Source of the DNA: an uncultured Gemmatimonadota bacterium
Lineage (GTDB): Bacteria > Gemmatimonadota > Gemmatimonadetes > Gemmatimonadales > Gemmatimonadaceae
Direction: 5' to 3'
DNA length: 41,874 nucleotides
Assembly (NCBI GenBank): GCA_903876745.1
Contig: CAIRBD010000359.1
Location: 1 to 41,874, forward strand
Shown: piece after piece, positions 1 to 9,147 of the stretch
How positions within the stretch are numbered: position 1 is the first letter of the stretch
Layout: each line of letters starts with the position of its first letter
Translations under genes and position numbers: made by a program
The notes under the pieces: model-generated
Databases searched by the model: none
The model's input: only the letters and a program-made list of their open reading frames with translations
What the model was told of the DNA's origin: nothing

Positions 1-130
1 CGACTTAGTCCGCGGCTACCGGCAGAAACAAACTGGCACCGCCCACGAGTCAGGATGTTATCGAGTTCCTTCGCCCGAAGACCAAGCGCCGCTGCCGCCG
101 CTCTCGTCGTGAGTCTGATGTGCCCTCCAT

Positions 131-158
131 ATATTATCCTCGAAGATGAGGAAAATAT
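131..158. promoter_or_regulatory. AT-rich inverted repeat, possible operator or promoter element
   Basis: ATATTATCCTC-GAAGAT-GAGGAAAATAT: 11-nt arms with one mismatch, in an AT-rich island upstream of a minus-strand frame that is open to the left edge. Confidence 0.45.
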
Positions 159-262
159 ACATCGGTGCACCGGCAAATTCTACAATCAGTGCCAATATCT
201 ATACCACAAAACGACTTAACGGCACTGTGTAAACAAACACTGAAGGTTGACGTTCTCGCGGA

Positions 263-1654
263 CTAGCCTACGAGACTCCGCGCTTTCTCTAGCTGAGCTC
301 TGACCGCCGAGGGTCCCGTGCCACCTTCGAGTTCTCGATGAGTGACCGTATGTGCGGGATCCAGCTCGAGAAAGACATCGGCCCCAAACGCCTGGTGTGC
401 GGTGGTGAATGCAACCAAGGGCAGGGCGGTCATCTCTATTCCCTGCTCTTCTGCTTCACGAACGAGGCGCCCCACGGCGCCATGCGCGTCACGAAACGTC
501 ACTCGTTTCCGAACGAGGTAATCGGCTAGATCGGTCGCCATCATCGAACTGGTGACCGCCGCACGCATCCGGTCCCGATTGAACGTGAGAGTCTCGATGG
601 ACCCGGCGACTGCAGGAAGGAGTAGCTCCATCGAATCCACCGCGTCGAAGAGTGAACGCTTGTCCTCCTGCAGGTCCTTGTTATAGCCGCTTGGGAGCCC
701 TTTCACGGTCGCAAGGAGCGCCACGAGGTCGCCCAGCACCCGAGCTCCGGAGCCGCGGGCCAGTTCCAGGGCGTCGGGATTACGTTTTTGGGGCATCATC
801 GACGACCCTGTGCTGAAGGCGTCGCCGTACCGCACGAAGCCGAACTCGCTCGATCCGAAGAGAATGAGGTCCTCGGCGAGTCGTGACAGATGCGCACCCG
901 CGAGCGCGAGCGCGAAGAGCAGCTCCGCAACGAAATCGCGATCGCCCACCGCGTCGATGCTGTTCTGGGATATCGCGTCGAACCCGAGCTCGCGCTGCAA
1001 CAAGTGCCGCGGGACCGGAAACGCCGAACCGGCGATAGCTCCGGATCCGAGCGGCAGAATCGCAGCGCCGGCGCGGGCCGCCTTGATGCGCGTCCTGTCG
1101 CGCTGCAACGGCCAGAAGTGAGCGAGCATCCAATGCGCGGCACTCACCGGCTGCGCGCGCTGCAGGTGCGTGTACGCAGGAATGAGGTCGTGTTCGAGTT
1201 GCCCAGCCTGCGCGACGATCGCGCGCTGCACCTCGAGGATGCGCGCATCGAGACGATCGGCGGCATCCATCGCCCAGAGGCGCGTGGCGGTGGCTACCTG
1301 ATCATTGCGACTGCGTCCGGTGTGCAACCGCGACGCCGGCTCGCCGGCCTCTTCGTGAAGGAGCCGGTCGATCATCGTGTGAATGTCTTCGTCCGCGGGG
1401 ATTGGCTGTGCGCCCGCAGCGAAGCGAGCGGCTACGCGATCCAAACCGTCGCGAACGCGGTCAGCGTCTGCACGAGACAGCACGCCGGCTTCGGCGATCG
1501 CGAGCGCCCACGCCTTCGAAAGTCGGATATCGAAGGGCCATAGGCGAAAGTCGACGCCGATGGACCGATTGACCGCTTCGAGTGCAGGGTGTGGGCCTCC
1601 GGAAAAACGGCCGCCCCACAACTTGTGCGACTTGGATTCAGACTCGCTGCTCAT
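263..1654 (-). CDS. argH: Argininosuccinate lyase
   Basis: 463 aa; KLWGGRFSGG N-terminus and fumarase/ASL signature GSSMMPQKRNPD. Confidence 0.97.
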   Translation of the reverse strand: MSSESESKSHKLWGGRFSGGPHPALEAVNRSIGVDFRLWPFDIRLSKAWALAIAEAGVLSRADADRVRDGLDRVAARFAAGAQPIPADEDIHTMIDRLLHEEAGEPASRLHTGRSRNDQVATATRLWAMDAADRLDARILEVQRAIVAQAGQLEHDLIPAYTHLQRAQPVSAAHWMLAHFWPLQRDRTRIKAARAGAAILPLGSGAIAGSAFPVPRHLLQRELGFDAISQNSIDAVGDRDFVAELLFALALAGAHLSRLAEDLILFGSSEFGFVRYGDAFSTGSSMMPQKRNPDALELARGSGARVLGDLVALLATVKGLPSGYNKDLQEDKRSLFDAVDSMELLLPAVAGSIETLTFNRDRMRAAVTSSMMATDLADYLVRKRVTFRDAHGAVGRLVREAEEQGIEMTALPLVAFTTAHQAFGADVFLELDPAHTVTHRELEGGTGPSAVRAQLEKARSLVG

Positions 1655-1792
1655 GCGGCCGAACGCGCGAAATGAAGCATATCGTGTTGTCGGATAACGA
1701 TTTGGACTGAAATTGCAGCGACGGGAACTACTTCACATAAATATGCGAGCGTATCAAAGGAAGGGAAAGGGCCGTGGCGGGCGGGAAGCGGG

Positions 1793-2248
1793 CTACTTTC
1801 GGGCGATCGAAAGGAGGCGCTTTGCGGTACGGTCGCGCGCGGACTCCGACCGGCAAATGATGAGAATCGTGTTCTCGCCAGCGATCGTGCCAAGGACGTC
1901 GGGATTGCCCTCCGAGTCGATCGCCTCGGCGATCGGCTGCGCGCCGGCGACGACCGTCTTGACGACGATCAACTCGCCTACGGTATCGAGCCGCGCGAAC
2001 AGCTGGGGCAGGATGGCTGCCAGTGTCGGCCGTCCTTCGCCCTCGCTCGTGGCGTCCGCGATGGTGTATCGTACGCCCGTCGGCGTCGGGATGCGGGCGA
2101 TGCGAAGATCGCGCATGTCGCGGGACAGCGTCGACTGCGTGACGTCGAGCCCACGCTCACCGAGCAATTGCCGGAGTTCTTCCTGGCTCCCGACGAGGTG
2201 CGTGGCGATAACTTCCTGAATGATCCGCTGCCGTTCGTTTTTGGTCAT
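1793..2248 (-). CDS. argR: Arginine repressor ArgR
   Basis: 151 aa; RQRIIQEVIATHLVGSQEELRQLLGERGLDVTQSTLSRDMRDL wHTH and C-terminal GTIAGENTILIICR; adjacent to arg genes. Confidence 0.95.
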   Translation of the reverse strand: MTKNERQRIIQEVIATHLVGSQEELRQLLGERGLDVTQSTLSRDMRDLRIARIPTPTGVRYTIADATSEGEGRPTLAAILPQLFARLDTVGELIVVKTVVAGAQPIAEAIDSEGNPDVLGTIAGENTILIICRSESARDRTAKRLLSIARK

Positions 2249-2261
2249 GGCGATTCTCCAG

Positions 2262-2350
2262 TATGCGACGTGAGCATAGCGCCGAGGCAGGGCGAGCGTA
2301 AGACGGTTGACAACTAACCAGTGAGAACTTATGCATTCTTTGATGCATAA
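2262..2350. promoter_or_regulatory. Divergent argR/argC control region with two TATGC..GCATA palindromes and a sigma70-like -35
   Basis: TATGC-N7-GCATA at 2262-2278; TTATGCAT-tctttg-ATGCATAA at 2329-2350; TTGACA at 2307-2312. Confidence 0.5.
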
Positions 2351-3305
2351 ATTACCGGTCGGGGTGCTTGGAGCCAGTGGCTACGCAGGTCGCGAACTGT
2401 GTGCCCTCGTGCAGCGCCATCCTCATATGTCGCTAGTGTTTGCCACTGCGAACGAACAGCGCGGAAAGACCGTCGAACTGCCTGGTGGCGGTACGACCAC
2501 GTTCGTTGCCACCGAGGACGCGCCGCTGGAGCAGGCGGCCCTGGTGTTCAGTTCGCTGCCGCACGGCGCGTCGAAGACATGGGTGGAACGTGCACGCGCC
2601 GCCGGCGCCAAGGTTGTGGATCTCTCGACTGACCTTCGGATCGGGAACGGCGTCGATGGCGTTCCGTATGGCCTGACCGAGGAACGGCGCGCCGAAGTCC
2701 GTGGTGCAGATGTCGTCGCGAATCCCGGGTGTTATCCGACGTCGATCCTGCTCGCGCTCCTGCCGCTCATCGAGGCAGGGCTCGTGGCACCCGGGGCGGC
2801 GATCGTGGCTGATTCAGCGAGTGGCGTGACCGGTGCCGGTTTCACGGCTCGCCCCGACCTTCTGTTCGGCGAGGTGACGGAGAACTACCGAGGGTACGGG
2901 ATCGGCAACACGCATCGGCATCTCAATGAGATGCGCGCCGCTCTCACCGAGTGGCGCGCGAACGCCGACCTGCTGTTCACACCGCACCTCCTGCCCGTTG
3001 CGCGCGGCATCCTGTCGACGATCACCGTGCCTCTCACGCGTTCTCTCGATGACCCGCTCTCACTTTGGCGCACGCGGTATGCCGGCGAGCGGTTCATCGA
3101 GGTCGTCGGGGCGCCGCCGGAGTTGCGCCACGTGACCCATCGCAATGTGGTGCGCATCCATGCGACGATGCAGCAGGGAGTTCGCCGTCCGACGCTGCTC
3201 GTGTTGTCGGCGATCGACAATCTGATGAAAGGCGCCGCCGGTCAGGCGGTGCAGAACGCGAACCTCATGCTCGGGCTCGACGAAACACTGGGGCTACCGG
3301 TCTGA
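2331..3305 (+). CDS. argC: N-acetyl-gamma-glutamyl-phosphate reductase (start may be the second Met at 2343)
   Basis: GVLGASGYAGRELC nucleotide-binding motif, NPGCYPTS active-site motif. Confidence 0.96.
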   Translation: MHSLMHKLPVGVLGASGYAGRELCALVQRHPHMSLVFATANEQRGKTVELPGGGTTTFVATEDAPLEQAALVFSSLPHGASKTWVERARAAGAKVVDLSTDLRIGNGVDGVPYGLTEERRAEVRGADVVANPGCYPTSILLALLPLIEAGLVAPGAAIVADSASGVTGAGFTARPDLLFGEVTENYRGYGIGNTHRHLNEMRAALTEWRANADLLFTPHLLPVARGILSTITVPLTRSLDDPLSLWRTRYAGERFIEVVGAPPELRHVTHRNVVRIHATMQQGVRRPTLLVLSAIDNLMKGAAGQAVQNANLMLGLDETLGLPV

Positions 3306-4075
3306 TGCGCGTCGTGAAGATCGGAGGGCGCGCGCAGGGGGATGTACGGCTCGCAGAACGGCTCGCCGCCGCATCGCGCGTCTCATCGCGCACTGCGGGT
3401 GGTCTCTGTGTCGTGCACGGGGGCGGTGACGAAGTGTCGGCGCTCCAGCGGCGGCTGGGACTCGAGCCGAAGTTCCATGGCGGGCGCCGCGTGACGAGTG
3501 TGGACGACCTCGAGATCGTGCGGATGGTGCTGTCGGGCACGACGAACAAGCGGCTGACCGCGCAGTTGGTGAGTGCCGGCGTCCGTGCCGTCGGCGTCTC
3601 TGGTGAGGACGCCGGCCTGTTCCAGGCGCACGCGACGGACGCGGCGACGATGGGGCGTGTCGGCGGACGCGTCACGGTGGATCCGTCGCTCGTGCGATAC
3701 CTCGTGGCCGGCGGCTTCGTGCCGGTGGTCTCGCCGCTGGCGCGGGACGCGGACGATCCCGCCGGCGCTGGATTGAACGTGAACGGCGACGACGCCGCCG
3801 CGGCGCTCGCCGCCGCACTGGGCGCCGATGAACTCGTGTTGGTGGCAGACGTGCCGGGCGTGCTCGAGGCGGGCGCGTTGATCGCGTCGCTCGATGAGGC
3901 CGGGGCACGCGCGCTGATCGCGAGTGGCGTCGCGGCCGGCGGGATGGCGGCCAAACTCGAGGCGGCGCTCGCCGCATTGCACGGGAACGTGCCGACGGTA
4001 CGCATCACGGGACTCGATGGCATCGGCGACGTCGCCGCCGGCACCCGCATCCGCTTACACCCTACAGTTTCCTGA
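3305..4075 (+). CDS. argB: Acetylglutamate kinase family (ArgB/LysZ)
   Basis: ATG at 3305 overlaps the argC stop (TGATG); VVKIGG, VVHGGGDEVS, GLNVNGDDAAAALAAAL, GGMAAKLEAA motifs. Confidence 0.92.
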   Translation: MRVVKIGGRAQGDVRLAERLAAASRVSSRTAGGLCVVHGGGDEVSALQRRLGLEPKFHGGRRVTSVDDLEIVRMVLSGTTNKRLTAQLVSAGVRAVGVSGEDAGLFQAHATDAATMGRVGGRVTVDPSLVRYLVAGGFVPVVSPLARDADDPAGAGLNVNGDDAAAALAAALGADELVLVADVPGVLEAGALIASLDEAGARALIASGVAAGGMAAKLEAALAALHGNVPTVRITGLDGIGDVAAGTRIRLHPTVS

Positions 4076-4082
4076 GATCGAC

Positions 4083-5267
4083 ATGACGACTATTCCCACC
4101 ACATCCCCGACCGACGCGCTGCTCGGCGTGTACCGCAAGCCGCCCATGGAACTGGTGCGCGGTGCCGGGGTCGAGTTGTTCGACGCGGACGGCAAGGCCT
4201 ATCTCGACTTCGTCGCAGGCATCGCCGTGAACGCACTCGGCTACGGCGATGCGGAGCTGATGCGTGTCATGCGTGACGCGACGGAGAGCGGGCTCGTTCA
4301 CACGTCGAATCTCTATCGTACGGCGCCTGGCGAGCAGCTGGCGGAGAAACTGACCGGACGCACCTTCGCCGACCGTGTCTTCCTCAGCAACTCCGGAGCC
4401 GAGGCGAATGAAGGCGCGTTCAAGATCGCGCGTCGCTGGGCGCGGACGATGGGCGGCGCGTCGAAGCACGAGATCATCGCGCTCCGCGGGGCGTTCCACG
4501 GCCGTCTCTTCGGCACCCTGGCCGCAACGGACCGTCCGAGCTACCGCGCGCCATTTCGGCCGCTCGCCGGCGGCATCTCGATCGTCGAGCGCGATCTCGA
4601 GGAACTCGATGCGGCGCTGAATCCCGAGACGGTCGCCGCCGTGATCGCCGAGCCGGTGCAGGGTGAGGGCGGTGTTCGCGTGCTCGAGCATTCGTTCCTT
4701 CAGGCGCTCCGCGAGATGACGGCACAGCGCGGCATCGCGTTGATCCTGGATGAGATCCAGTGCGGCTACGGCAGAACAGGGACGTTCCTCGCGCACGAAC
4801 AGGCGGGCATCGTCCCCGACCTGCTGACGGTCGCGAAGCCGATGGCGGGCGGGTTGCCGATGGGGGCGATCCTGGCGACCAAGGCGGTGGCGGATGTGAT
4901 GCAGCCCGGCGACCACGGCACGACGTTCGGCGGCGGGCCGTTCGTGGCGAGCGTGGCGTCGTACGTGTTCGATCGGTTGTCGGATAGCGCGCTCCTCACG
5001 CACGTGACGGAGCAGGGGGCCTGGCTCGGTGCCGCGCTTCGCGGGCTCGCCGAGCGGAATACCAGGATCCGAGCGGTTCGCGGCACGGGACTGATGTGGG
5101 GCATCGATATCGTCGATCCCGCGAAGGACGTGATCGGTCGCGCGATGGAGATGGGATTGCTCATCTGCAGCGCGGGCGAGCATACGATCCGTCTGCTGCC
5201 GCCGCTCGTGATGACGCGGCGCGACCTGGAGCGCGGTGTGGAACTGCTGACGCGCGCGATCGGCTAG
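4083..5267 (+). CDS. argD: Acetylornithine aminotransferase (class III PLP aminotransferase)
   Basis: FLSNSGAEANEGAFKIARRW, LILDEIQCGYGRTGTFLAHE, KPMAGGLPMGAI; downstream of argCB. Confidence 0.93.
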   Translation: MTTIPTTSPTDALLGVYRKPPMELVRGAGVELFDADGKAYLDFVAGIAVNALGYGDAELMRVMRDATESGLVHTSNLYRTAPGEQLAEKLTGRTFADRVFLSNSGAEANEGAFKIARRWARTMGGASKHEIIALRGAFHGRLFGTLAATDRPSYRAPFRPLAGGISIVERDLEELDAALNPETVAAVIAEPVQGEGGVRVLEHSFLQALREMTAQRGIALILDEIQCGYGRTGTFLAHEQAGIVPDLLTVAKPMAGGLPMGAILATKAVADVMQPGDHGTTFGGGPFVASVASYVFDRLSDSALLTHVTEQGAWLGAALRGLAERNTRIRAVRGTGLMWGIDIVDPAKDVIGRAMEMGLLICSAGEHTIRLLPPLVMTRRDLERGVELLTRAIG

Positions 5268-5295
5268 CGGGCGTCGCGCGGTCGGCGCCCGCTAG
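5264..5295. terminator. Hairpin between convergent argD and CotH-like gene
   Basis: CTAGCGGGCG-N12-CGCCCGCTAG, perfect 10-bp arms; each arm contains the stop codon of one gene. No U-tract. Confidence 0.6.
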
Positions 5296-6326
5296 TTGCC
5301 GTTCTTCTGGCAGCCGTCCGAAACGTCGCGCGCGAGCACGGCGAGGTGTGTGGCGCGGTCCCAGAATTCATCGAGATACTCGCGCATGTCCTTCGCCTTG
5401 GAGGACGTGAGCTGCGGCACCGACGCGAAGAGTCCGTCGATGGTGGACCGCTTGGCGAGGAACCGATCGACGACCGGGCGCAACGCCGCTTGGTCGCGAC
5501 AATCACCGCGATAGATGCGTTGCGTGACGGACTTCGTTCTGAACCGCGCGTCGGGGTGCGCATACCTTGTGTTGACGGCGCCGGACCAGTCGAAATCGTA
5601 GGGCACCGTCACGAGCCGCGCCGCGGAATCCCGAACGAGCGTGATGTTGTGCAGCGCGGCGATGGACCAGTCGGTGTTGCCGATCATGAACTCAAAGAGC
5701 CCCACGCGGCCGAGCGGGTCCTGTTCGACGTCGTCGAAATGCGCGCCGGTCTTCTTGAAGTGCTCTCCACCGAGTCGCGCGGCCAGCAACTCGGGATCCT
5801 CGATGAAGAACGCCCACGTCACGATCGGTTTGACGGCGTTGGCGCTGTCGCGGTACGTGACGTGCACGAGTCGTGTGCGGTAGCTCGAGTCGGTGAGGGT
5901 GGCGTACGCGCGGTAGATGAGCAGCTCCTGCAGGATGTACTGCTCGTACTCCGCGTTGCCGGGCTGGCAGTTGGTGGTGAGCTTGAGTCGGCCGACGTTC
6001 GAGAACAGGGTTCCCCTGGCCGCGGAGTTCTTCGGCTCGAAATAGATCGGCGGAAAATCACAATTGCGCGCCTGCCGGCGAAAATGCCCGCGCGCCCGGA
6101 GCGTGGCGGGGATGGCGACCGTACGGCCAGCGGAATCGACGTAGCTCGCCATGGCGCCGTGTTTGACGAGCGAGGTGCTGTCGCGGTCCTTCACGAGCTT
6201 CTTGATGTTGGTGGTGATCGTGATCTCGATCGGCGCGTCGGATCGGAACAACCGTTGCGCGTGGGCGCCGACGGTCGTGGCGGCGAGGGCGAGCGTCGCC
6301 GCGCCGACGCGTGTGGCGAAGCTCAT
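5292..6326 (-). CDS. Secreted CotH kinase-like protein
   Basis: 344 aa with signal peptide; RARGHFRR..C.FPP, FEFMIGNTDWSIAALHNI and VPYDFDWSG resemble the CotH family. Confidence 0.65.
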   Translation of the reverse strand: MSFATRVGAATLALAATTVGAHAQRLFRSDAPIEITITTNIKKLVKDRDSTSLVKHGAMASYVDSAGRTVAIPATLRARGHFRRQARNCDFPPIYFEPKNSAARGTLFSNVGRLKLTTNCQPGNAEYEQYILQELLIYRAYATLTDSSYRTRLVHVTYRDSANAVKPIVTWAFFIEDPELLAARLGGEHFKKTGAHFDDVEQDPLGRVGLFEFMIGNTDWSIAALHNITLVRDSAARLVTVPYDFDWSGAVNTRYAHPDARFRTKSVTQRIYRGDCRDQAALRPVVDRFLAKRSTIDGLFASVPQLTSSKAKDMREYLDEFWDRATHLAVLARDVSDGCQKNGN

Positions 6327-7477
6327 CGTAGCTCCAGTCGGAGGACGAGCGCGCCGCCGACGGCGCGCAGTTGGTCACTGACGACACCGGGAGTGACCGT
6401 TCTCGCAAAGTCCACATTGTATTCGAGCACGTCCACACCGTCGACATCGTGGACGACGTCGCCGAAGCGCCAGCGCTTGAAGAGCGACGCGAACTCCGGC
6501 TCGAGGAGCGCGCGCAATGCGCCGGTGTCGTTCGTCTTGAGGCGCAGCAACATCGCGAACTGCGACGGGGAATCGGGTTCGTCTTCGGCGAGTTCCGGCG
6601 CGTTGCGCTTGCGGCGGCGCCACGCGCGGTCGGCGATGGCCTCGAGCTGATCGGGCGCGAGCGCCTTGAAGACCTCGTCGTCCATGCGAGCGACGAATGT
6701 GCCGGTGCGGCTCGCTTCCTCGAGCGCACGCTCGAGGGCCCGCTGTGCACGCTTGCCCTCGAGGGCGGCCGGCGCGCGTCCGAAGTCCGTGTACCAGATG
6801 GCGATGGCGAGGAGATTGAAGCCGACCGACAGGACGGCGGCGACGGAGGGGTTGACGGCGGCCGCGAGGCCGACGCCCGTAGTGATGAGGATGTATGCCG
6901 CGTCTTTGGTGTCGTCGAGCGAGTTGCGGAACCGCACGGCGGCGACGATACCACCAAGGCTGAAGGCGAGGGCGAGACTGTACTTGACCAGCACCACGAT
7001 GCCGGCGACGATCACCGGGAGGACGAGCAGCGTCTGCACGACCGACTGCTGCCATCCCTTCTTCTTTCTGGTGAGCGTGTAGATCCAGGCGATCGGCACG
7101 CTGAACGCAAGCGCGCTGGCCATGGCGAGGGCGGTGGGCAGGGCCGCAGGCCCCGTCGCGAGCGGCGTGCTGCGCAGAATCGCCTTCTTGCTCATGCCGG
7201 TGATATCCTCGAGGCCTTCGCCTCCGAGCGTGCCGAGCCCGCCGACCGACATGTTTCGCAACAGATACATGGCCGCGCCGAGGAGCGCGTAGTACAACGC
7301 CGTGCGGACGAGCACGTTGCTCCACAACACGGAATCAGCAGGGGATCGTCGCGACATGCGATAGGGAATCGTGTTGAGGAGCCAGCCGGGAACTGCCTTG
7401 GGGAGAAGTTGTGGCGGTCGACGGCAGAGGGCAACCAAGGGTGCGGCCACTGGCGAGGGATGGAGTCGGGTCGTCAT
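6323..7477 (-). CDS. DUF4956-like membrane protein (start 7477 or 7357)
   Basis: Multiple TM helices, AVRFRNSLDDTKDAAYILITTGVGLAAA; 4-bp overlap with the CotH-like gene. Confidence 0.75.
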   Translation of the reverse strand: MTTRLHPSPVAAPLVALCRRPPQLLPKAVPGWLLNTIPYRMSRRSPADSVLWSNVLVRTALYYALLGAAMYLLRNMSVGGLGTLGGEGLEDITGMSKKAILRSTPLATGPAALPTALAMASALAFSVPIAWIYTLTRKKKGWQQSVVQTLLVLPVIVAGIVVLVKYSLALAFSLGGIVAAVRFRNSLDDTKDAAYILITTGVGLAAAVNPSVAAVLSVGFNLLAIAIWYTDFGRAPAALEGKRAQRALERALEEASRTGTFVARMDDEVFKALAPDQLEAIADRAWRRRKRNAPELAEDEPDSPSQFAMLLRLKTNDTGALRALLEPEFASLFKRWRFGDVVHDVDGVDVLEYNVDFARTVTPGVVSDQLRAVGGALVLRLELR

Positions 7478-7528
7478 CGTACAGACTCTCTTCGTTCACC
7501 GCCGTTCTCATCCGCCCATCGAGTCCCG

Positions 7529-9124
7529 ATGTTCCGTCGAATCGCGCGTTTCGCTCCCCTCGTGCTGGCCATCGGCCGGCTTTCTGCGCAATCTCCGGCG
7601 GCCACGCCGCCAGCCGCGGCGAAGCCGACGCTGGTGGTGTTCCTGACGATCGATCAGATGCGTTCGGACTATTTCCAGCGTTTCGGCAGCCAGCTCACGG
7701 GCGGCCTGCGCCGCCTCTACGACGGAGGGGCGTTCTTCTCGGAGGGATACCAGGACCACGGGATCACCGAGACGGCGCCCGGGCACGCCTCGACGATGAG
7801 TGGCCGGTTCCCCGTGCATACGGGGATCGCGACGAACCGTGAGGGAGTGAACACCAAAGACGCGCCGTTGCTGGATGCGCCGGAAGTCGGCGCGTCGCCG
7901 TTCCGGTTCCAGGGCACCGTGCTCCTCGATTGGATGAAGGCGTCGGACCGCACGACGAAGTTCCTCTCTGTGTCGCGCAAGGACCGTGGTGCGATCCTGC
8001 CGATCGGCTGGTCGCGCGGTCCGGTGTACTGGTATTCGCCGAGCACGGGGCTGATGACCACCAGCCGATTCTACGCGGACACACTCCCGCCCTGGGTCCA
8101 GCGGTTCAACGCGCGGAAGATCCCGCAATCGTATGCCGGGAAGCCGTGGACACCGCTGCTCGCGGCTTCGGCGTACCCGGAGCCTGACAGCGTGCCGATC
8201 GAGGCATTGGGCATCGACTACACGTTCCCGCACGAACTGCCGCAGGATCCGCGTGTGGCGACGAGCGCGTTCGCGAACTACCCGTGGATGGATGAGATGA
8301 CACTGGCGTTCGCCCTCGAGGGCGTGCGGACGCTCGGGCTCGGGGACGGCGAGCGTACAGATCTACTCGCGGTGAGTCTGTCGACGACCGACGCGGTGGG
8401 TCACAAATGGGGACCAGACTCGCGGGAGATGCACGACAATGTCCTGCGCCTCGATCGGGCGCTTGGCGTGTTCCTCGACTCGTTGTTCGCGCTGCGCGAT
8501 CAGCGCCGGATCATCATCGCGCTCACGGGGGACCACGGGATGAGCCCGTTCCCTCAGCTCAAGTCCGCGATCTACCCGAATGGCGATGCCAAGACCGTTC
8601 GACTCGACGCGCAATGGGCGGCGTTCAAGGAACGGCTCGACCTCGCCGGGGTCGACACCAACGCGGTGACCTTCGACAGCGGGCTGTTGACGGTGCTCGA
8701 CACGGCCGCGTTCCGGAAAGTGAACGTGAATGCCGACTCGATGGCGCTGACGTTCGCCCGCGATGCGATGATGGTGCAGGGGGTGATGCGTGCAGAACTG
8801 ATCACGACGATCGCCAAGGCAGATACGGTGCAGGATGCGATCTCGCGGCGCTGGCTTCACGCCCTGGACCCGAAGGGTGCCACGCGATTGGTGATCACCC
8901 TGACTCCGTACAGCTACTACCAGAGTGTGCAGTACGCGACACACGGTTCACCGCACGACAGTGACGCGCATGTGCCCATCCTGTTCTGGGGGTCGGGCGT
9001 CAGGGCGGGGCGATACGGCGAGTTTTCCCGCGTGGTGGACATGGCGCCGACGCTTGCGGCGCTGCTGGGGATCCGTCCGCAGCAGGCGCTCGACGGGCAC
9101 GTGCTGACGCAGGCGTTGCGCTGA
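7529..9124 (+). CDS. Alkaline phosphatase family protein (PafA/nucleotide pyrophosphatase-like)
   Basis: FLTIDQMRSDYFQRF, ITETAPGHASTMSGRFPVHTGI, ALTGDHGMSPFPQ, THGSPHDSDAHVPILFWG; signal peptide. Longer ORF from 6371 is an upstream antisense extension. Confidence 0.92.
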   Translation: MFRRIARFAPLVLAIGRLSAQSPAATPPAAAKPTLVVFLTIDQMRSDYFQRFGSQLTGGLRRLYDGGAFFSEGYQDHGITETAPGHASTMSGRFPVHTGIATNREGVNTKDAPLLDAPEVGASPFRFQGTVLLDWMKASDRTTKFLSVSRKDRGAILPIGWSRGPVYWYSPSTGLMTTSRFYADTLPPWVQRFNARKIPQSYAGKPWTPLLAASAYPEPDSVPIEALGIDYTFPHELPQDPRVATSAFANYPWMDEMTLAFALEGVRTLGLGDGERTDLLAVSLSTTDAVGHKWGPDSREMHDNVLRLDRALGVFLDSLFALRDQRRIIIALTGDHGMSPFPQLKSAIYPNGDAKTVRLDAQWAAFKERLDLAGVDTNAVTFDSGLLTVLDTAAFRKVNVNADSMALTFARDAMMVQGVMRAELITTIAKADTVQDAISRRWLHALDPKGATRLVITLTPYSYYQSVQYATHGSPHDSDAHVPILFWGSGVRAGRYGEFSRVVDMAPTLAALLGIRPQQALDGHVLTQALR

Positions 9125-9147
9125 AAGGACCGCGCCCCGGACGCCCC

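Noticed and set aside
338-529. 63-aa plus ORF
   Set aside because: Antisense to argH; no independent support.
3265-4050. 261-aa minus Ser/Ala/Pro/Thr-rich ORF resembling a low-complexity surface protein
   Set aside because: Antisense to argB; composition is explained by the antisense codon pattern.
6371-7528. N-terminal about 386 aa of the 917-aa plus ORF
   Set aside because: Antisense to the DUF4956-like gene; the real product begins with a signal peptide at 7529.
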